DNA from: an uncultured bacterium
Lineage (GTDB): Bacteria; Bacteroidota; Bacteroidia; Bacteroidales; UBA932
Reading direction: 5' to 3'
Assembly (NCBI GenBank): GCA_949300025.1
Contig: CASGCS010000004.1
Coordinates: forward strand, 1 to 35,191
Length of the DNA stretch: 35,191 nucleotides
This document shows, piece after piece, positions 22,850 to 31,845 of this stretch. Made by a program: the position numbers and the translations under genes. The notes under the pieces are model-generated. The model was not told the origin of the DNA. It did no database searches and saw only the letters and a list, made by a program, of their open reading frames with translations. Each line of letters opens with the position of its first letter. The stretch's first letter is position 1.

Positions 22850-23242
22850 ATGACAAAGAAGGCATTAATAAGGGTCAGAATGAGCTGTCACGATGCTCAT
22901 TACGGCGGAAATCTTGTAGACGGTGCGAGAATGCTCAATCTTTTTGGGGATGTCGCCACCGAGTTGCTTATTATCAATGACGGCGACGAGGGCCTGTTCA
23001 AGGCTTACGACAATGTTGAATTCATGGCTCCGGTATATGCCGGAGACTATATCGAGGCTACCGGAGAGATTGTTTCCGTGGGCAATACATCCCGTAAAAT
23101 GGTGTTCGAGGCAAAGAAGGTGATTGCACCGCGTCCCGATATTTCCGATTCGGCTGCGGACGTTCTGCCTGAACCGATACTGGTTTGCCGTGCGAGCGGC
23201 ACTTGCGTAGTTCCCGCAAAATGTCAAAGAAATAAAAAATAG
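22850..23242 (+). CDS. kal: 3-aminobutyryl-CoA ammonia-lyase
   Basis: This small hotdog-fold protein (130 residues) eliminates ammonia from 3-aminobutyryl-CoA to give crotonyl-CoA, the second deamination of lysine fermentation. Characteristic stretches are [22 protein letters not shown] (with the conserved acidic/His surroundings of the active site), [29 protein letters not shown] and [13 protein letters not shown]. It sits between atoD and kce. This adjacency, plus the family similarity, makes the assignment strong even though hotdog thioesterases look alike. Confidence 0.92.
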   Translation: MTKKALIRVRMSCHDAHYGGNLVDGARMLNLFGDVATELLIINDGDEGLFKAYDNVEFMAPVYAGDYIEATGEIVSVGNTSRKMVFEAKKVIAPRPDISDSAADVLPEPILVCRASGTCVVPAKCQRNKK

Positions 23243-23246
23243 AGCC

Positions 23247-24071
23247 ATGACAAAACTGATTATAACTGCCGCAATATGCGGTGCAGAGGTAACAAAGGAG
23301 CAGAATCCTGCCGTGCCCTATACTGTAGAGGAGATCGTGCGTGAAGCCAAGTCTGCGGTAGATGCAGGTGCAGCCATCGTACACCTGCATGTAAGGGAGG
23401 ACGACGGTACTCCAACCCAGAGCAAGGCGCGTTTCAAAGAGTGTATGGACGCAATATATAAAGAGTGTCCTGATGTAATCATCATTCCCTCTACCGGCGG
23501 TGCCGTTGGCATGACGGCCGAAGAGCGTCTCCAACCTACCGAACTCTTCCCTGAAATGGCTACTCTCGACTGCGGAACATGCAACTTCGGAGATGACGTG
23601 TTCGAAAATACCATGCCTACAATGAGGGCGTTCGGAAAAAGAATGCTGGAGAACAACATAAAACCGGAGTATGAGTGCTTTGAAATGGGGCATCTCGACA
23701 CCATTCTTACAATGGCAAGGAAAGGGCAGGTGCCCGGCGCTCCCATGCAGTTTAATTTCGTGCTCGGCGTACCTGGCTGTACACCTGCAACTGTCCAGAA
23801 TCTTGCATGGCTTGTAAACAACATTCCTGCCGGTTCTACATGGACCGCTACGGGAATAGGCAGATATGCGTTCCAGCTTGCGGCTCCCGCCATCGTAATG
23901 GGCGGCCATGTAAGGGTAGGCTTTGAAGACAACCTCTATCTGGAGAGGGGAGTGCTTGCAAAATCAAACGGCGAACTTGTAGCCAAGGTTGTACGCCTTG
24001 CAAAGGAACTGGGCCGCGAGGTTGCCACATCGGCCGAAGCCAGGGAGATTCTTGGCCTTAAGGCTAAATAG
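23247..24071 (+). CDS. kce: 3-keto-5-aminohexanoate cleavage enzyme
   Basis: This BKACE-family (DUF849) TIM-barrel enzyme condenses 3-keto-5-aminohexanoate with acetyl-CoA and releases 3-aminobutyryl-CoA and acetoacetate. The zinc ligands His46 and His48 are in IVHLHVR. A third ligand, Glu, is in the VRVGFEDNLY motif near residue 226. STGGAVGMTAEERLQP, PEYECFEMGHL and MQFNFVLGVPGC are further family blocks. The length is as expected. Its start is 4 bp after the kal stop. Confidence 0.95.
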   Translation: MTKLIITAAICGAEVTKEQNPAVPYTVEEIVREAKSAVDAGAAIVHLHVREDDGTPTQSKARFKECMDAIYKECPDVIIIPSTGGAVGMTAEERLQPTELFPEMATLDCGTCNFGDDVFENTMPTMRAFGKRMLENNIKPEYECFEMGHLDTILTMARKGQVPGAPMQFNFVLGVPGCTPATVQNLAWLVNNIPAGSTWTATGIGRYAFQLAAPAIVMGGHVRVGFEDNLYLERGVLAKSNGELVAKVVRLAKELGREVATSAEAREILGLKAK

Positions 24072-24108
24072 GAGAAATTAATTGTCAAAACGTTAAATAA
24101 TAAAAATC

Positions 24109-25152
24109 ATGATGAAAAAAGGTAACAAATACGGTATTCACAGGGTGCTGGAGCCCAAGGGAGTGCTTCCCCAGCCGGCAAACAAGCTCGACAACAACAT
24201 GGATGAGATTTACGATAACGAAATTCTCATAAATGTACAGACACTCAACATAGATTCTGCGTCGTTTACAGAGATCTCGCGCAGAGCCAACGGCGATGTG
24301 GAGAAGATCAAGGAGACAATGAAATGGATTGTAGAGACACAGGGCAAACACAGAAATCCCTGGACAGGTTCAGGCGGAATGTTGCTCGGAACCGTAGAGA
24401 AGATAGGCGATGCACTTGTAGGCAAGAGAGACCTGAAGGTGGGAGACAAGATTGCAACCCTGGTCTCACTTTCGCTTACCCCTTTGAGAATTGACGAGAT
24501 TCTTGAGGTTCGTCCGGAAGTGGATCAGGTGGATATCAAAGGTAAGGCAATTCTCTTTGAAAGCGGCATTTATGCAAAGATACCTTCAGACCTTCCCGAG
24601 AAACTTGCCCTTTCTGCATTGGACGTTGCCGGTGCTCCCGCGCAGACTGCAAAACTGGTCAAACCCGGCGATACTGTATTGATTATCGGTGCAGGCGGAA
24701 AATCAGGCATGCTCTGCTGCTACGAGGCAAAGAAGAGAGCCGGCGTTACAGGTAAGGTGATAGGCCTGTGCCACAGCGAAAAGAGTACAGAGAGGCTCAG
24801 AAAGCTCGGCTTCTGCGACATAGTATTCTCTGCAGATGCAACGGATACTGTTGCCGTTCTCCAGAAGATAGAGGAGCTTACAAACGGGGAGATGTGCGAT
24901 ATTACAATCAACAACGTAAATATCGAGAATACTGAAATGACATCTATCCTTTGTACAAAGAACACAGGTCTAGTTTACTTCTTCTCTATGGCAACCAGCT
25001 TTACAAAGGCTGCGCTCGGTGCAGAAGGTGTGGGCAGCGACGTAACAATGATAATCGGAAACGGTTATACAAAGGGACATGCCGAGATAACCCTTCAGGA
25101 GTTGAGAGAGAACAAGGAGCTCAGGGATATTTTCACAGAGCTCTACGCTTAG
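24109..25152 (+). CDS. kdd: L-erythro-3,5-diaminohexanoate dehydrogenase
   Basis: Kdd oxidatively deaminates 3,5-diaminohexanoate to 3-keto-5-aminohexanoate with NAD(P)+. The N terminus (KYGIHRVLEPKGVLPQPANKLDN) and the mid-region Rossmann motif VLIIGAGGKSGMLCCYEAKKR (about residues 186-206) are diagnostic. The protein is a distant member of the zinc-type alcohol dehydrogenase superfamily that lacks the usual Cys cluster. The length of 347 residues is normal. It lies between kce and kamA, matching pathway order in reverse. Confidence 0.94.
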   Translation: MMKKGNKYGIHRVLEPKGVLPQPANKLDNNMDEIYDNEILINVQTLNIDSASFTEISRRANGDVEKIKETMKWIVETQGKHRNPWTGSGGMLLGTVEKIGDALVGKRDLKVGDKIATLVSLSLTPLRIDEILEVRPEVDQVDIKGKAILFESGIYAKIPSDLPEKLALSALDVAGAPAQTAKLVKPGDTVLIIGAGGKSGMLCCYEAKKRAGVTGKVIGLCHSEKSTERLRKLGFCDIVFSADATDTVAVLQKIEELTNGEMCDITINNVNIENTEMTSILCTKNTGLVYFFSMATSFTKAALGAEGVGSDVTMIIGNGYTKGHAEITLQELRENKELRDIFTELYA

Positions 25153-25188
25153 TTCCCAATGTTATATTAAACGTAAAAACAACTGATT

Positions 25189-26442
25189 ATGGCATATAGA
25201 AGAAAAGAGCTGTTTCCTAACGTTCCCGACGAGCAGTGGAATGACTGGAAATGGCAGGTAAAGAACAGAGTCGAGACGCTGGAAGATCTCAAAAAGTACA
25301 TTCCTCTCACTCCCGAGGAGGAGGAAGGTGTGAGAAAGACACTCCAGACATTGAGAATGGCTATCACACCGTACTATTTGAGCCTGATAGATCCCGACAA
25401 TCCGGACTGTCCTATCCGCAAGCAGGCCATCCCTACAGGTAAGGAGACACATCAGTCTGCCGCCGATTTGCTGGACCCGCTTCACGAAGACGAGGACTCT
25501 CCGGTTCCCGGACTGACACACAGGTATCCGGACAGGGTGCTTCTCCTTATAACCGACATGTGCTCGATGTATTGCCGCCACTGCACCAGAAGAAGGTTCG
25601 CAGGCCAGAAAGACGGCGATTCGTCTGACGACAATATCCAGAAGGCAATAGACTATGTGGCAAGGACTCCCCAGGTAAGAGACGTGCTCCTTTCAGGCGG
25701 AGATGCTCTCATGGTAAGCGATGAAAAACTTGAGTCTATCATCAAACGTCTCAGGGCAATTCCCCATGTGGAGATTATAAGAATCGGTTCAAGAACTCCG
25801 GTCGTATGTCCACAGAGGATTACCGACGGGCTTGTCAACATGCTCAAGAAGTATCACCCGATATGGTTGAACACACATTTCAACCATCCTCACGAAGTTA
25901 CCCCTGAGGCTGCTGCCGCATGTGCAAGGCTGGCCGATGCAGGTATTCCTCTTGGAAACCAGAGCGTGCTTCTGAGAGGCGTGAACGACTGTGTCAATAC
26001 AATGAAGAAACTGGTGCATGAACTGGTCAAAATGAGGGTAAGACCTTATTATATATACCAGTGCGACCTTTCAATGGGGCTTGAGCATTTCAGGACTCCG
26101 GTTTCAAAAGGCATTGAGATTATAGAGGGGTTGCGCGGCCACACAAGCGGCTATGCGGTACCTACTTTCGTGGTGGATGCACCGGGCGGCGGCGGAAAGA
26201 CTCCCGTCATGCCGAACTATGTCATTTCACAGGCTCCCGGCAAGGTTGTCCTTAGGAACTTCGAAGGCGTAATAACAACGTATACCGAGCCTCTGGACTA
26301 TACTTCAAACGAGTGCCATTGTGAATATTGCCAGGCCAAGGCTTCCGAGCATATAGAGGGGGTATCCTCATTGCTTGAAGGCAAGGGTATGTCAATAGAA
26401 CCGGCTCATCTGAGCAGAAAAGAGAGAGCTCACAAACAGTAA
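25189..26442 (+). CDS. kamA: L-lysine 2,3-aminomutase
   Basis: This radical-SAM, PLP-dependent enzyme converts L-lysine to L-beta-lysine, the first step of the pathway. The [4Fe-4S] ligands are Cys125, Cys129 and Cys132 in MCSMYCRHCTRRRF. Lys337 in APGGGGKTPV is the PLP Schiff-base residue, and Asp293 (QCDLS) and Asp330 (VVDAPG) are the lysine-binding acids. All of these fall at the same numbers as in the clostridial enzyme. The C-terminal CHCEYC cluster resembles the zinc site. The length of 417 residues is canonical. Enzyme activity would require anaerobic conditions and a reductant such as flavodoxin or ferredoxin. Confidence 0.97.
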   Translation: MAYRRKELFPNVPDEQWNDWKWQVKNRVETLEDLKKYIPLTPEEEEGVRKTLQTLRMAITPYYLSLIDPDNPDCPIRKQAIPTGKETHQSAADLLDPLHEDEDSPVPGLTHRYPDRVLLLITDMCSMYCRHCTRRRFAGQKDGDSSDDNIQKAIDYVARTPQVRDVLLSGGDALMVSDEKLESIIKRLRAIPHVEIIRIGSRTPVVCPQRITDGLVNMLKKYHPIWLNTHFNHPHEVTPEAAAACARLADAGIPLGNQSVLLRGVNDCVNTMKKLVHELVKMRVRPYYIYQCDLSMGLEHFRTPVSKGIEIIEGLRGHTSGYAVPTFVVDAPGGGGKTPVMPNYVISQAPGKVVLRNFEGVITTYTEPLDYTSNECHCEYCQAKASEHIEGVSSLLEGKGMSIEPAHLSRKERAHKQ

Positions 26443-26451
26443 CATCAGGTT

Positions 26452-27471
26452 ATGCCTTTCATTAAAGAGATTCTCAAATGCGATAGTCTCTCTATCGTGG
26501 GTCTTGAAAAGAATGTAGGCAAAACGGAATGTTTGAATTATATCCTGTTAAGGTTACCGCTGCATGAGATTAAAGTGGCGGTAACCTCGATAGGTATAGA
26601 TGGAGAAAGTAAAGATCAGGTGACAGGAACAAAGAAGCCTGAGATTTATTTGAGGGAAGGAATGTTGTTCTCCACGGCCGAAACCTTTTACCGGCGGAAA
26701 AAACTGGTGAGCGAGGTTGTGGATATCATGAATGAGAGAAGTTCTTTGGGCAGAGTGGTGACAGGCAAGGTGGAGATAGGGGGGAAGATCATGCTTTCAG
26801 GGCCGTCGAGCACCCCTTCGTTGAAAAGATGGGTCTCTTCCGTAAAGGAACTGGGTGCCGGACTGACGATAATAGACGGAGCCATTTCGCGACTGAGTCT
26901 GGCCTCTCCTGCGGTAAGCAAGGCTATGATTCTCTCTACCGGCGCCGCGTTTTCATCAAACCTGGGTACGCTTGTAGGCAAAACGGCATATGTGGTTGAA
27001 CTCATAAATCTGCCGGCGGTAGGCGAGAGTCTCTCTGAGCGTCTTGACCTTATTGAAAGCGGTGTGTGGGGAGTGGACCGTTACGGAAACCTGTTTGATT
27101 TCGGGTTGAAATCTTCGCTTGCTTCCGGGGTTGTCCAGATGGAGATACCTTCCGGTACCGAATATGTTTATTCGGCGGGTGCATTGACAGACACGCTGGT
27201 CAAAAAAATTGCAAACAGCGGGAAGGTGGAAAATATAACATTGGTGGTGAGGGATTTTACAAAAATCTTTGTAGATATGCTGCTCTACAGAAATTTTGTA
27301 CACAGAGGGGGAAGAATAGAAGTTCTTCAAAAAAGCAGACTTTTGGCTGTCTGCGTAAATCCGACAGCACCTAACGGATTTGTCCTGGACAGCGACTTAT
27401 TATGTGAAAAATTGCGCGAAACCACAGGTTTTGCGGTTTATGATATAGTGAAAAACAGGTATGACCTTTAA
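26452..27471 (+). CDS. kamB: KamB, P-loop protein of the lysine 5,6-aminomutase locus
   Basis: This is the conserved companion encoded between kamA and kamC in lysine-fermenting bacteria. A Walker A motif GLEKNVGKT lies at residues 17-25. No other well-known domain is recognisable, although TSIGIDGESKD (about 45-55) and LTIIDGAISRLSLASP (about 142-157) could contribute nucleotide-binding acids. From memory, databases treat KamB/KamC as a reactivase for the B12-dependent lysine 5,6-aminomutase. That fits the context, since such mutases suffer suicide inactivation and lose adenosylcobalamin. The sequence itself shows only a nucleotide-binding fold. It starts 9 bp after kamA and overlaps kamC by 11 bp. 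Confidence 0.85.
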   Translation: MPFIKEILKCDSLSIVGLEKNVGKTECLNYILLRLPLHEIKVAVTSIGIDGESKDQVTGTKKPEIYLREGMLFSTAETFYRRKKLVSEVVDIMNERSSLGRVVTGKVEIGGKIMLSGPSSTPSLKRWVSSVKELGAGLTIIDGAISRLSLASPAVSKAMILSTGAAFSSNLGTLVGKTAYVVELINLPAVGESLSERLDLIESGVWGVDRYGNLFDFGLKSSLASGVVQMEIPSGTEYVYSAGALTDTLVKKIANSGKVENITLVVRDFTKIFVDMLLYRNFVHRGGRIEVLQKSRLLAVCVNPTAPNGFVLDSDLLCEKLRETTGFAVYDIVKNRYDL

Positions 27472-28807
27472 ATCTTTGTTGGATATAGATTGCGGAATAC
27501 GTTTCATGTACGACAGATTGCCGCTCAGTTCTCCGTCTGCCAGGACAATGCTGCTGGAGAGCAGGGCGATGACCTCGAAACGGGAGATAGACTTGCGTTA
27601 CGGGAAACTGAATGCGCTTTACAATAAGGACTGCAGGGAGATCGCCTCCAGGCTTACCTGTCTGAAAGATATCTCCAATACGATAGACAGGCTCGGGGCT
27701 GGAGCCGTATTGGACGATATAGAGTTGTTTGAAATAAAATACCTGGCAACCGTTTCACGCGATGTGGCCGGGCTGATGCAGAAAAAGAGGATAACGGTGG
27801 TTAACCTGCCCGATTTGAGCGATGTCATGAAAATTCTGGACCCTGATTCGCTCAATATCCCGTCGTTCTACATTTATGACTCATATTCCTCTGAACTGGC
27901 AGATGTAAGGAAGAGGATGAAGGCGATTACAGGCCTGGGTGACAGGGTGCCTGACGAAAAGGAGGCAAGGGAACTGGCCGGGCTGCAACAGAGAAACGAC
28001 GAACTGGAGGATAAGGTGAGAAGAGAACTGTCGCTCAAACTCTCAGACAAGGCAGGAAAACTCGACCATACACTCAAGAACCTCTCGCTGCTCGACATAA
28101 TGATTGCTTCGGTGGCCCAGATGAAGGAGTTGGGGCTCTGTTTTCCCGCGGTAGTAGAGGGCGGAGAGACCTTTTACAAGGGAATGTTCAATCCCGCCGT
28201 AAAGGAGGCAGTTGAGCAGAGAGGCGGGAGTTATGTGCCGGTAGATATCTCCTTTTCCCATCTGCCCGTCACTGTAATAGGAGCGAACATGGGCGGAAAA
28301 AGCGTTGTGCTCAAGAGTCTGGCCCTGAACCAGATTCTGGCCCAGTTTGGGTTGGGAATCGCAGCGCAGGTCTGTTGCGTAAACATAGTCGACAGGATAT
28401 TGTTCTGTATCGGTGACGACCAGAATGCAGAAAAGGGCATTTCATCGTTTGCGGCTGAGATGCTTGCCGTAAACGAAGTAGTAGAGGGAGTAAGGAGGGG
28501 CGAGAATATGCTGGCGCTGCTGGACGAGCCGGCCAGAGCCACCAATCCCATTGAGGGAACGGCTCTTGTGGAAGGATTGCTGGATGTTCTACAAGATGCA
28601 GCCGGGTCGACGGTTCTGGCTACGCATTACAACATTGGCAACAGAAATGTAAAAAGATACAGGGTTGCAGGACTGAAGGAGGGGAAAATGGATTACAGCC
28701 TGATTGAAACCGAGTGCGGAGATGTTCCGCACGAGGCCATAGCCATAGCGCAGCAGCTTGGCGTAAACAAGGAGTGGATAGAGTTGACAAAAAAATATCT
28801 AAATTGA
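27461..28807 (+). CDS. kamC: KamC, MutS-like ATPase of the lysine 5,6-aminomutase locus
   Basis: The C-terminal half is a MutS domain V ATPase. Walker A is GANMGGKS at residues 274-281, preceded by VTVI and followed by VVLKSLALNQILAQFGLGIAAQ. The Walker B region is NMLALLDEPARATNPIEGTALVEGLLDVL, and STVLATHYNIGNRNV holds the switch His. The N-terminal part (about 1-250) is helical and resembles MutS lever and clamp regions, but the mismatch-recognition domain I is absent. It is therefore not a mismatch-repair protein. Its position between kamB and kamD suggests ATP-dependent remodelling of the mutase, for example cofactor exchange. Starting inside kamB suggests coupled synthesis and perhaps a complex. 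Confidence 0.88.
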   Translation: MTFKSLLDIDCGIRFMYDRLPLSSPSARTMLLESRAMTSKREIDLRYGKLNALYNKDCREIASRLTCLKDISNTIDRLGAGAVLDDIELFEIKYLATVSRDVAGLMQKKRITVVNLPDLSDVMKILDPDSLNIPSFYIYDSYSSELADVRKRMKAITGLGDRVPDEKEARELAGLQQRNDELEDKVRRELSLKLSDKAGKLDHTLKNLSLLDIMIASVAQMKELGLCFPAVVEGGETFYKGMFNPAVKEAVEQRGGSYVPVDISFSHLPVTVIGANMGGKSVVLKSLALNQILAQFGLGIAAQVCCVNIVDRILFCIGDDQNAEKGISSFAAEMLAVNEVVEGVRRGENMLALLDEPARATNPIEGTALVEGLLDVLQDAAGSTVLATHYNIGNRNVKRYRVAGLKEGKMDYSLIETECGDVPHEAIAIAQQLGVNKEWIELTKKYLN

Positions 28808-28813
28808 TTTTAT

Positions 28814-30367
28814 ATGCAGAGTAAATTAGGATTGGATTTTAAAAAGGTTGAACAGGCCAAAGGCCTGGCAAAGAAGATTGCCGATGAGGTTCAATCTTTT
28901 GTAGAGTCTTACACGACAGTGGCCGTCGAGCGTACCCTGTGCAGGCTTATGGGGATTGACGGTGTGGATGCGAACGGAGTTCCGCTCCCCAATGTGGTTG
29001 TAGACGAATTGAAGTCGAAAGGCGTCTTGAGCGAGGGTGTCCTGTTTTATATTGCGAATGCAATGACTGCGACAGGCCTTACACCCCAGCAGATTGCAGA
29101 AAAGGTTGCAGACGGGAGGCTTGATATAACCAGGGCTGCTGTTACAGACAAGGCTGAACTTGAAAAGATACTGCAGCCTGTCATAGATGCAAGCATAAGC
29201 AAGATACGTGCACGCCGTGAACGCAGAGAGCATTATCTCAATACGATAGGAGAAGGTGCGAAGCCATATATCTACGTTATCGTGGCAACCGGCAACATCT
29301 ATGAGGATGCCGTTCAGGCGGAGGCTGCCGCAAGACAGGGTGCAGATATTATTGCCGTTATACGTACTACCGGCCAGAGTCTGCTCGACTATGTGCCTTA
29401 CGGAGCCACAACGGAGGGTTTCGGCGGAACATATGCAACCCAGGAGAACTTCAAGATAATGCGCTCCGCAATGGACAAGGTAGGAGAGGAGCTCGGCCGC
29501 TACATAAGGGTCTGCAACTATTGTTCTGGTCTCTGTATGCCGGAGATTGCCATTATGGGGGCATTCGAAGGTCTGGACGTAATGCTGAATGATGCTCTCT
29601 ATGGTATCCTTTTCAGGGATATAAACATGCAGAGGACATTGATAGACCAGTATTTCTCCAGAATCATCAACGGCTTTGCCGGAGTTATAATAAATACGGG
29701 TGAAGACAATTATCTTACAACCGCCGATGCTGTGGAGGCGGCCCATACCGTGCTCGCTTCGGATCTCATCAACGAGCAGCTCGCGCTTCTGGCAGGATTG
29801 CCCGAGGAGCAGATGGGGCTCGGCCATGCGTTTGAAATGGATCCCATGCTGGAGAACGGTTTCCTTCTTGAACTGGCCCAGGCTCAGATGGCACGCGAGA
29901 TATTCCCGAATGCTCCTCTCAAATACATGCCTCCCACGAAGTTCATGACGGGAAATATTTTCAGGGGACATCTTCAGGATGCGCTCTTCAATATGGTAGG
30001 TATCTGGACAAATCAGGGAATCCAGCTTCTTGGAATGCCTACTGAAGCCATCCATACACCTTTTATGTCTGACAGGTTCCTCTCTATCGAAAATGCAAAA
30101 TATATCTTCGGAAACATGAAGAATATCGGCGACGAGATGGAATTTAAGGAGGGCGGAATTGTAAGGACAAGAGCTAGACTGGTTCTGGACAAGGCAATAG
30201 AACTGCTGGAGCAGCTTACATCCGAAGGGCTGTTCAACGCCTTGGAAAAGGGCATATTCGCAGATATAAAGAGAAGCAGAGTCGGTGGAAAAGGATTGGA
30301 CGGCGTAGTGGAGAAGGGTGCCAATTATATGAATCCGTTTATTAACTTATTAAAAGGGAGGAAATAA
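28814..30367 (+). CDS. kamD: Beta-lysine/D-lysine 5,6-aminomutase, alpha subunit
   Basis: This is the large, TIM-barrel subunit of the adenosylcobalamin- and PLP-dependent mutase that moves the terminal amino group of beta-lysine to C5, making 3,5-diaminohexanoate. Family blocks include KLGLDFKKVEQAKGLAKKIA at the N terminus, AVERTLCRLMGIDGVDANGVPLPN, YIYVIVATGNIYEDAVQAEAAARQGADIIAVIRTTGQSLLDYVPYGATTEG and MPPTKFMTGNIFRGHLQDALFNM. The length of 517 residues is standard. The gene follows kamC by 6 bp and precedes kamE by 2 bp, consistent with stoichiometric synthesis of the two subunits. Confidence 0.96.
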   Translation: MQSKLGLDFKKVEQAKGLAKKIADEVQSFVESYTTVAVERTLCRLMGIDGVDANGVPLPNVVVDELKSKGVLSEGVLFYIANAMTATGLTPQQIAEKVADGRLDITRAAVTDKAELEKILQPVIDASISKIRARRERREHYLNTIGEGAKPYIYVIVATGNIYEDAVQAEAAARQGADIIAVIRTTGQSLLDYVPYGATTEGFGGTYATQENFKIMRSAMDKVGEELGRYIRVCNYCSGLCMPEIAIMGAFEGLDVMLNDALYGILFRDINMQRTLIDQYFSRIINGFAGVIINTGEDNYLTTADAVEAAHTVLASDLINEQLALLAGLPEEQMGLGHAFEMDPMLENGFLLELAQAQMAREIFPNAPLKYMPPTKFMTGNIFRGHLQDALFNMVGIWTNQGIQLLGMPTEAIHTPFMSDRFLSIENAKYIFGNMKNIGDEMEFKEGGIVRTRARLVLDKAIELLEQLTSEGLFNALEKGIFADIKRSRVGGKGLDGVVEKGANYMNPFINLLKGRK

Positions 30368-30369
30368 AG

Positions 30370-31158
30370 ATGTCAGGCGGTTTATATTCAATGCAGGCGA
30401 AAGATTTTGATCAGACGCTCGATTTGACAAAAGTAAAGCCTTACGGCGATACCATGAACGATGGAAAGGTCCAGTTGAGTTTCACGCTGCCTGTTCCGGA
30501 AGGTCCCGAGGCTGTGGAGGCTGCAAAGCTTCTTATGAAGAAGATGGGTTTTGAAAATCCGCTTGTGGCTTTCAGCAAGGAACTCACTCCCGGCTTCACC
30601 TTTTTCAACTGTTACGGAAATCTGGTCCACACGGTAGATTATTCCAACATATATGTGCCCAAAGTGGAGAGCACTACGATGGATATGCACGAATGCGACG
30701 AATATGTCAGAGAGAATATCGGCCGTAAACTTGTCGTTGTAGGGGCAAGTACCGGAACCGACGCACATACTGTCGGCATAGATGCCATCATGAATATGAA
30801 AGGTTATGCAGGCCATTACGGTCTGGAGAGATATGACATGTTCGACGCCTACAATCTTGGCAGCCAGGTCCCCAACGAGGAACTTCTGGCAAAGGCCATT
30901 GAACTTAAGGCAGATGCCATTCTGGTATCTCAGACAGTTACGCAGAAAGACGTTCATATCCACAATCTTACCAATCTGATAGAACTTATGGAGGCAGAAG
31001 GTTTGAGAGACAAGATGATTGTAGTTTGCGGAGGGCCGAGGATAAGCCATGAACTGGCAAAGGAACTCGGTTTCGATGCAGGATTCGGTGCAAACACCTA
31101 TGCAGATGACGTTGCCTCTTATATAGCACAGGAAATTGTCAAAAGAAACAAACAATAA
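30370..31158 (+). CDS. kamE: Beta-lysine/D-lysine 5,6-aminomutase, beta subunit
   Basis: This cobalamin-binding subunit has a Rossmann-like domain with the B12 base-off motif Asp131-x-His133-x-x-Gly136 (GTDAHTVG), where the His is the lower cobalt ligand. Lys144 in MNMKGYAG matches the PLP Schiff-base lysine of the characterised clostridial enzyme. The later SQTVTQKDVHIHNL and VVCGGPRISHELAKELGFDAGFG complete the B12 domain. Residues 1 to about 110 form the dimerisation/PLP-side domain. The length of 262 residues is standard. B12 must be supplied or scavenged, and no cobalamin genes are in the window. Confidence 0.96.
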   Translation: MSGGLYSMQAKDFDQTLDLTKVKPYGDTMNDGKVQLSFTLPVPEGPEAVEAAKLLMKKMGFENPLVAFSKELTPGFTFFNCYGNLVHTVDYSNIYVPKVESTTMDMHECDEYVRENIGRKLVVVGASTGTDAHTVGIDAIMNMKGYAGHYGLERYDMFDAYNLGSQVPNEELLAKAIELKADAILVSQTVTQKDVHIHNLTNLIELMEAEGLRDKMIVVCGGPRISHELAKELGFDAGFGANTYADDVASYIAQEIVKRNKQ

Positions 31159-31170
31159 AACAAAAGTATT

Positions 31171-31833
31171 ATGGACAAGAATCAAATCAGAGAGTTTATA
31201 GCCAAAAGGGCTGCTCTGGAAATCAAGGACGGCGATGTAGTTAATCTCGGAATTGGCCTGCCTACGCTTATTCCCAACTATTTGCCTGAAGGTGTAACTG
31301 TTACGCTTCAATCTGAAAACGGAATGCTCGGTATGGGACCTGCACCCGCAGAGGGCAAGGAAGATCCGCACCTGATAAATGCAGGAGGCGGTTACATAAC
31401 CTCTCTGCCCGGTGCCGCGACTTTCGATTCTGCAACTTCGTTCGGCATAATCAGAGGAGGGCATGTAAATGTGACTTTCCTCGGTGCCCTTGAAGTAGAT
31501 GAGAAAGGCGATTTGGCCAATTGGATAATCCCCGGCAAGAAGACTCCCGGCATGGGCGGGGCAATGGACCTGCTGGTGGGAGCCAAGAAGGTGATACTGA
31601 CAATGGAGCATACTGCAAAGGGAAATCCCAAAATATTGAAGAAGTGCAGGCTTCCCCTTACCGCTGCAGGACAGGTGAACATGATTATAACCGAAATGGG
31701 TGTAATGGAGATTACCCCCAAGGGAATAGTGCTTACCGAAATCAATCCTGAATTTACCGTTGAGCAGGTTCAGGCAGCGACAGAGGCTACACTTATAATA
31801 TCAGACAATCTAAAACAAATTAAATTAAACTAA
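31171..31833 (+). CDS. atoA: Butyryl-CoA:acetoacetate CoA-transferase, subunit B
   Basis: This is the beta subunit of the family I CoA-transferase. The catalytic Glu that forms the glutamyl-CoA thioester lies in QSENGMLGMGPAP (about residue 50). VVNLGIGLPTLIPNYLP, NAGGGYITSLPGAATFDSATSFGIIRGGHVNVTFLGALEVD and NWIIPGKKTPGMGGAMDL are typical. It partners AtoD, whose gene opens the operon. The two subunit genes are usually adjacent, so the split here is notable, but nothing suggests either is defective. Confidence 0.94.
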   Translation: MDKNQIREFIAKRAALEIKDGDVVNLGIGLPTLIPNYLPEGVTVTLQSENGMLGMGPAPAEGKEDPHLINAGGGYITSLPGAATFDSATSFGIIRGGHVNVTFLGALEVDEKGDLANWIIPGKKTPGMGGAMDLLVGAKKVILTMEHTAKGNPKILKKCRLPLTAAGQVNMIITEMGVMEITPKGIVLTEINPEFTVEQVQAATEATLIISDNLKQIKLN

Positions 31834-31845
31834 TACTTACCAGGT

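Noticed and set aside
23058..23932. Minus-strand open frames opposite kal/kce
   Set aside because: They are shadows of conserved plus-strand genes with no family similarity.
27461..28807. KamC as a mismatch-repair MutS or MutS2
   Set aside because: It lacks MutS domain I and the MutS2 Smr domain, is short (448 residues) and is embedded in a kam operon.
28826..31611. Long minus-strand open frames (about 400 codons each) opposite kamD and kamE-atoA
   Set aside because: They lie exactly antisense to strongly conserved enzymes, are Cys/His-rich without domains, and are explained by codon usage on the coding strand.
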